Shown piece by piece: positions 58,728 to 64,000 of a DNA stretch of 64,000 nt. Position numbers and translations under genes: made by a program. The stretch covers positions 62,001 to 126,000 of the forward strand of contig JAEPMD010000005.1 of the NCBI GenBank assembly GCA_017644105.1, given 5' to 3'. This DNA comes from Rhizobiaceae bacterium. Lineage in GTDB: Bacteria > Pseudomonadota > Alphaproteobacteria > Rhizobiales > Rhizobiaceae. The notes under the pieces are model-generated. The model was not told the DNA's origin. It searched no databases and was given only the letters and a program-made list of their open reading frames with translations. How positions within the stretch are numbered: the first letter of the stretch is position 1; each line of letters begins with the position of its first letter.

Positions 58728-58772
58728 TGCGCACAACTTACTCAAAAGCGCACAGGCTGCGCATTTATGCGC
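58728..58772. promoter_or_regulatory. Cluster of GCGCA/TGCGC repeats upstream of doxX
   Basis: Four five-base units occur within 44 bases: GCGCA at 58729 and 58748, TGCGC at 58758 and 58768. The middle pair forms the perfect dyad GCGCA-caggc-TGCGC (58748-58762). The cluster lies about 60-100 bases upstream of the leftward DoxX gene, as an operator would. Confidence 0.4.
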
Positions 58773-58797
58773 CACTTTGGAAGGATTGTGTGATGTG

Positions 58798-59214
58798 CTA
58801 ATCGTGATCAACGATTTGGTGAACTTCAATCACATTGCCGTCCGGATCATAGAAGAATACCTGATGCCAGCCTTTAACAGCATTGCTGCCCCAGTCAGAA
58901 TAAGGCACGTCATGCGCTTCCAAATGAACTTTAAACGCCTCAATATCATCAGTTCGATACGCAATATGTCCGCGATCAAGCGGATTAACGACTTGCCCCG
59001 ATCGAAAAGAATTTAAAACGTCCTTCGGCGTTAAATGCATTTGAATGTCGCCATCTGTGACGAAGGATACATCCCCGACCAAGCCTTTATCCTGATTAAG
59101 CGGCGGCAATTCTGCAGGATCTTCATCTCCCAAAGTCAAAACATTGCGATAAAACATGTCCATTTCAGGGACATTGGTTGAACATAAATTGATATGGTGG
59201 AGTTTAAGCTTCAT
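58798..59214 (-). CDS. VOC-family (glyoxalase/dioxygenase superfamily) protein
   Basis: The 138-residue protein is a single vicinal-oxygen-chelate fold. The N-terminal metal-ligand type segment LHHINLCS and the C-terminal FYDPDGNVIEVHQ, with its conserved glutamate and DPDGN turn, are visible. Such proteins include glyoxalases, dioxygenases and resistance enzymes; the substrate is unknown. The start at MKLKLHH is two bases after the stop of the phosphoesterase gene, so the two are probably coupled. Confidence 0.88.
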   Translation of the reverse strand: MKLKLHHINLCSTNVPEMDMFYRNVLTLGDEDPAELPPLNQDKGLVGDVSFVTDGDIQMHLTPKDVLNSFRSGQVVNPLDRGHIAYRTDDIEAFKVHLEAHDVPYSDWGSNAVKGWHQVFFYDPDGNVIEVHQIVDHD

Positions 59215-59216
59215 AA

Positions 59217-59954
59217 TTATAACCAACCTGTTGCCAATGCGCTTGCCCATTCTGGCCGGCCATTTTCCAGGGCCAGTTTAGACATTTTCATATGATCATA
59301 CGCGATCTGCCTGAAAGTCACATCCCAACTAAGTGATGTTTTTTCAACAATGGCATAACAGGCATTTGGATTTCCTGTTTCCACCTTGTGATATATCGGT
59401 TGATCATCATCATAGCCCGGGCACCCTACACTTCCCGGATTGACCAGCAATTGGCCACTGGAGAGAGAGCAAGTTCGCGGAATATGGGTGTGGCCACACA
59501 GTATCAGCGGGCAATCAATGCCCCTAACCTGTTCCTCAATCTCTTGTTGCGTTCGCGAGACAATCTCAGCCTGATCCGTGACGCGCTCCATCCAATATGT
59601 CGTATCACTGGTCGGCGTTCCGTGGCACAGAAAGATTTCATCTCTGAAAATAAGCGTTTCAGGCAACGCACGTAGCCAATTAAAATGTGTCGGTGAAAGC
59701 TGACCATAAGAACAAGCGTCCGACGGCCCCATATCTTCGTGCTTTTGTTCAATTAGATAGCGGTCATGATTGCCGCGTATGGTTGGAAAATTATATTTTA
59801 TCAATATGTTAGCGGTTTTCCCTGCGTCCAGCGGACCGCTAAAACAATCACCCAAATTAACGACATCCATAACCTGCTGCTTTTCAATATCTTTAAGCAC
59901 CGCTTCAAGCGCAAGGTAATTGCCATGAATGTCGGCAATGACAGCCAGTTTCAT
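59217..59954 (-). CDS. Calcineurin-like metallophosphoesterase (YfcE/MJ0936-like)
   Basis: The 245-residue protein has the full metal-binding set of the calcineurin-like superfamily: IADIHGN near residue 6-12, NLGDCFSG near 34, RGNHDRY near 59, CHGT near 116 and CGHTHIPR near 157. The arrangement fits the YfcE/MJ0936-type phosphodiesterases. The substrate cannot be read from sequence. It precedes the VOC gene with a two-base gap. Confidence 0.9.
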   Translation of the reverse strand: MKLAVIADIHGNYLALEAVLKDIEKQQVMDVVNLGDCFSGPLDAGKTANILIKYNFPTIRGNHDRYLIEQKHEDMGPSDACSYGQLSPTHFNWLRALPETLIFRDEIFLCHGTPTSDTTYWMERVTDQAEIVSRTQQEIEEQVRGIDCPLILCGHTHIPRTCSLSSGQLLVNPGSVGCPGYDDDQPIYHKVETGNPNACYAIVEKTSLSWDVTFRQIAYDHMKMSKLALENGRPEWASALATGWL

Positions 59955-60063
59955 CTGTTAAACTCCGGAAATTGTGCCATGCGACTGCATTGCAACTTTA
60001 TGATTTCTTATTAAGATAGACTGGGTATTGGCGAAATTGCCAACATAAAATGGAGCGGGCCAT

Positions 60064-60471
60064 ATGTTCAAAACGATCATCATTGCGATTTTATCGAAAT
60101 GCTTGCTGTTATTGCTGCCGACTTTTGCATTCGCAACTGGTGGCGTTCATTGCGAAACCAAAGATCAGCATGCATCCATCAGCATTGGCATGGGTCGTGT
60201 CCCCATTTATGCGCCGCTCAACGCCTGGGTTAGCCATGGTGACACAGTGTGGATGGACGTGCCACGCGAGGATGAAATTGAACTTGGCCTTAGCCAAGGC
60301 TTGATCAAAGACAATACGCTTACGGTTGATTTCGTCGATGTGCAAGCATCCGATATTATCATCTCGCTTTTTGTCGACTATTCAGGCGATGACGAAGGTG
60401 AGGATGGCTACAAAGGCACCCTCTCCTTTTTAACTGGTGAAAGCTATACGGTTTATTGCTTGTTTGAATAA
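60064..60471 (+). CDS. Small exported protein, unknown function
   Basis: The 135-residue protein has a signal peptide (hydrophobic IIIAILSKCLLLLLPTFAFA, cleavage near ATG-G, residue 25). The mature part of about 110 residues is beta-rich and acidic, with one cysteine near each end (VHCETKD and YCLFE), which could form a disulfide. GGAGCGGG precedes the ATG. No family is recognised. It is convergent with the Rieske oxygenase gene, and a small dyad (agcgtc/gacgct at 60471-60491) lies between them. Confidence 0.72.
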   Translation: MFKTIIIAILSKCLLLLLPTFAFATGGVHCETKDQHASISIGMGRVPIYAPLNAWVSHGDTVWMDVPREDEIELGLSQGLIKDNTLTVDFVDVQASDIIISLFVDYSGDDEGEDGYKGTLSFLTGESYTVYCLFE

Positions 60472-60489
60472 GCGTCTAAAATGTCGACG

Positions 60490-61626
60490 CTATTTGCAAA
60501 CACGCGACGCGATATATTTCGCGAAATCGAAATTTGGACGCTCTAAATGCGATAGTGGACCGGGTTTGGCGAGACCTGAACAAATGCCTTTATAAACGGC
60601 TTCTGTGCATCCCTTATCTTCCATATTCACATCATCCAGCAATGCTTTGGTTGTGGCCAACATTGCCTCGCCATCGGGATCATTGGCAAAATCGGGTGAC
60701 ATACCACCACCATAAAGGATTTGAACCTGACCCGGTCCCTTTGGATGGAGACTTAGATACCAGAAATAGCCAGGTGTGAGCGTGATCATCAAGCTTGGAT
60801 AAATCGAAATCAGATAAGTCGTGATCCGGCGTTCGTCTTTAAGCCGAGTATTATTAGGATGGGCAATAGACAGTTTGAATTCTGGATCCTTGAGGATCGT
60901 GTGATAATTGAAGCTTGGCGGGCTGGTTGGGCAATCCATTTTATTCAGATCGACCGACCATCCGATTATGCCTGAATGACATACCGGTAAGTGATAACTT
61001 TCCATGAAGTTTTCAGCCAGCACCTTCCAATTCGTGTCCCAAAGATGAGTTTCTGAAAACGTCTGTTGGTAGCTAGCCATGTCATAATCTTCAATCATGG
61101 CGGCAGCTTCTGACAATTCGGACGCAACAGGCTTTGCATCGGGATTAAGTGAAACCATGATCCAGCCAAGCCATATTTCGCATTTGACCTGTGGTAGTTT
61201 CAATTTATCTTTGCAAAAGGCTTCATTGCGATCCATACCCGGCGCACCACGCATGGAACCATCGAGATTATAAGTCCAAGCGTGGTAAGGGCACACAATA
61301 GTTTTGGTGTTGCCAGACCCTTCAAGCAGTGTCGACATGCGATGCAAACAGACGTTCGATTGCGCACGAATTTGTCCGTTACCATCGCGCACAACCATAA
61401 TAGGTTGCCCAGCCAGTTCGAAGGTGATGTAATCGCCTTTTTTCTGCAGGGTTTCTGCCCTACCCGCGCAAAACCAGTCTTTTTTAAAGATGTGCTCAAT
61501 TTCGAGATCTAGAAACTCTTGGGAGGTGTAAACGCTTTTGGGCATTGCTTTTGCCTGATTAAACGGCATACTGACATTCTGGCGCAGCTCTTCAGCGGCT
61601 TCGATTCTTGTGTCGACAATTCCCAT
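60490..61626 (-). CDS. Rieske non-heme iron oxygenase, alpha subunit (choline/glycine betaine monooxygenase-like)
   Basis: The 378-residue protein has an N-terminal Rieske 2Fe-2S domain with ligands C93, H95, C112 and H115 (CLHR and CPYHAW). The C-terminal catalytic domain has the mononuclear iron motif NFMESYHLPVCH with H212 and H217. Length and the N-terminal pattern recall the glycine betaine, stachydrine and choline monooxygenase group, but the substrate is not certain. A GGAGGT ribosome site precedes the ATG. No reductase partner lies next to it. If it is a demethylase, the formaldehyde released could feed formate to the Fds enzyme in this window. Confidence 0.87.
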   Translation of the reverse strand: MGIVDTRIEAAEELRQNVSMPFNQAKAMPKSVYTSQEFLDLEIEHIFKKDWFCAGRAETLQKKGDYITFELAGQPIMVVRDGNGQIRAQSNVCLHRMSTLLEGSGNTKTIVCPYHAWTYNLDGSMRGAPGMDRNEAFCKDKLKLPQVKCEIWLGWIMVSLNPDAKPVASELSEAAAMIEDYDMASYQQTFSETHLWDTNWKVLAENFMESYHLPVCHSGIIGWSVDLNKMDCPTSPPSFNYHTILKDPEFKLSIAHPNNTRLKDERRITTYLISIYPSLMITLTPGYFWYLSLHPKGPGQVQILYGGGMSPDFANDPDGEAMLATTKALLDDVNMEDKGCTEAVYKGICSGLAKPGPLSHLERPNFDFAKYIASRVCK

Positions 61627-61791
61627 ATTTTCACCTCCGAATCTCTGTTATATATCTGCATAATTTAAGCGGAATAGATCCCCGTCAATTTATGATCTTA
61701 ATCGAGAAAATATCGTTTGTATAGAAACGAATTTTTCGAAGGGTTTTACCGTCTGGAATCTGATGATATATACCAAATAAGGATATATAAT

Positions 61792-62331
61792 TTGTCTCAA
61801 AATCTCGTCTTAATTACTGGATGCTCTGGTGGTGGGAAATCAACTTTGATCGATGCACTCAGTGCGAGGGGCCATCTTACGGTCGCCGAACCTGGGCGCC
61901 GAATTGTTGCCGAGGAATTGAAAGGTGATGGCAAAGCCTTGCCTTGGGTAGATCTACACGCTTTTGCCAATAAGGCAGTCGACATGGCGCGTAAGGATCT
62001 AAATGAGTTCCGTGCGAGCAATGAGCTGGTTTTCTTTGACCGCGGGTTGATAGATGCTGCGCTGGCTTTAGATTTTGCAGGTGGCAATCCCTTAAATGTT
62101 ACCCTTGATAATGAAAAATCCTATGCGCAGAATGTGTTCTTAGTACCGCCTTGGGCAGAAATTTATGTGAAAGACAATGCGCGGCAACATGATTTTAACA
62201 CCGCATTAGATGAATATTATCGGATCAAAGATGCCTTGGAAGATCTTCAATATGATATCTGTTTATTGCCCAAAATCGGTGTTGATCAGCGTGTCGAATT
62301 TGTTTTACGAAACCTCGAGCGTAACAAATAG
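61792..62331 (+). CDS. P-loop AAA family ATPase/kinase-like protein (AAA_28 type)
   Basis: The 179-residue protein has Walker A ITGCSGGGKST near residues 6-16, a PGRRIVAEELKGDG segment, and a LVFFDRGLIDAAL block that looks like the Walker B/DRG motif of the NadR/Ttd14-type AAA_28 domain. The role is unknown; relatives are often stand-alone small ATPases or kinases. I choose the TTG at 61792 because AAGGA lies 8 bases upstream and homology begins at SQNLVLITG. A longer TTG start 25 codons earlier lacks a ribosome site. Confidence 0.8.
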   Translation: MSQNLVLITGCSGGGKSTLIDALSARGHLTVAEPGRRIVAEELKGDGKALPWVDLHAFANKAVDMARKDLNEFRASNELVFFDRGLIDAALALDFAGGNPLNVTLDNEKSYAQNVFLVPPWAEIYVKDNARQHDFNTALDEYYRIKDALEDLQYDICLLPKIGVDQRVEFVLRNLERNK

Positions 62332-62413
62332 TCGAAAGTCATGTTAAGGTAATTCACAATGTTTCATCGGCAATTATTAATAAGAATATCTGATGATAAA
62401 CATCAAATAATAG

Positions 62414-64000
<1,587 letters not shown>

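Overview
The window is a stretch of bacterial chromosome from an alphaproteobacterium, most likely of the order Hyphomicrobiales (Rhizobiales). The evidence is gene order. The runs lpxB-gltA, comEC-lexA-moeA-moaC-trpC-trpD-ppiD, tpiA-secG-pyrG, eno-ftsB-pdhABC-GDSL esterase-lpdA-lipA-ratA, cinA-ispDF-dusB-ntrBC-ntrYX-trkA and hfq-hflX-mazG follow, as I recall it, the order seen in Sinorhizobium, Agrobacterium and Brucella. Other lineage marks are the fused IspDF, PdhB with its own lipoyl domain, NtrYX beside NtrBC, and an alphaproteobacterial SOS box (GTTC-N7-GTTC) upstream of lexA. Base composition looks clearly lower in GC than that of most soil rhizobia (48% in one 60-base line I counted). 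That suggests a lower-GC, perhaps marine, lineage; genus cannot be decided from this window.

Layout. 1-5.1 kb: end of lpxB, citrate synthase, ComEC and LexA. 5.4-10.9 kb: a leftward operon ppiD-trpD-trpC-moaC-moeA joining protein folding, tryptophan synthesis and molybdenum cofactor synthesis. 11-18.4 kb: tpiA, secG, pyrG, a chemoreceptor pointing the other way, eno and ftsB. 18.4-26.3 kb: the pyruvate dehydrogenase complex with lipoate synthase and RatA. 26.3-29.3 kb: an uncharacterised exported protein, then CinA/PncC and IspDF. 29.4-36.7 kb: dusB and two nitrogen-type two-component systems. 36.8-42.4 kb: TrkA/TrkH potassium uptake, Hfq, HflX and MazG. 42.5-46.5 kb: siroheme synthase and assimilatory sulfite/nitrite reductase. 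46.6-53.7 kb: a LysR regulator and a complete NAD-dependent molybdenum formate dehydrogenase cluster (fdsGBA-fdhD-fdsD). 53.7-64 kb: a more accessory stretch with a nitronate monooxygenase-like enzyme, an OhrR/Ohr peroxide-defence pair, a diguanylate cyclase, a PEP mutase-type lyase, DoxX, VOC and metallophosphoesterase proteins, a small exported protein, a Rieske oxygenase, a P-loop ATPase and the first 494 codons of katG.

How the genes fit together. MoaC and MoeA make the cofactor that FdsA needs, and FdhD supplies sulfur to it. CysG makes the siroheme that CysI needs. LipA makes the lipoyl groups carried by PdhB and PdhC. Hfq and NtrBC are global regulators. Ohr/OhrR and KatG cover organic peroxides and hydrogen peroxide.

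I saw no tRNA or rRNA gene, insertion sequence, prophage or CRISPR array, and no plausible new multi-gene defence or biosynthetic system. The observations worth following are regulatory or local: a two-operator divergent ohrR/ohr control region; hflX whose conserved N-terminus lies upstream of any standard start codon; dyads around the LysR/fds genes and the pdhA promoter; a chemoreceptor with a CheR-tether motif where rhizobia usually have kdsA; and two uncharacterised genes inserted in the conserved core.
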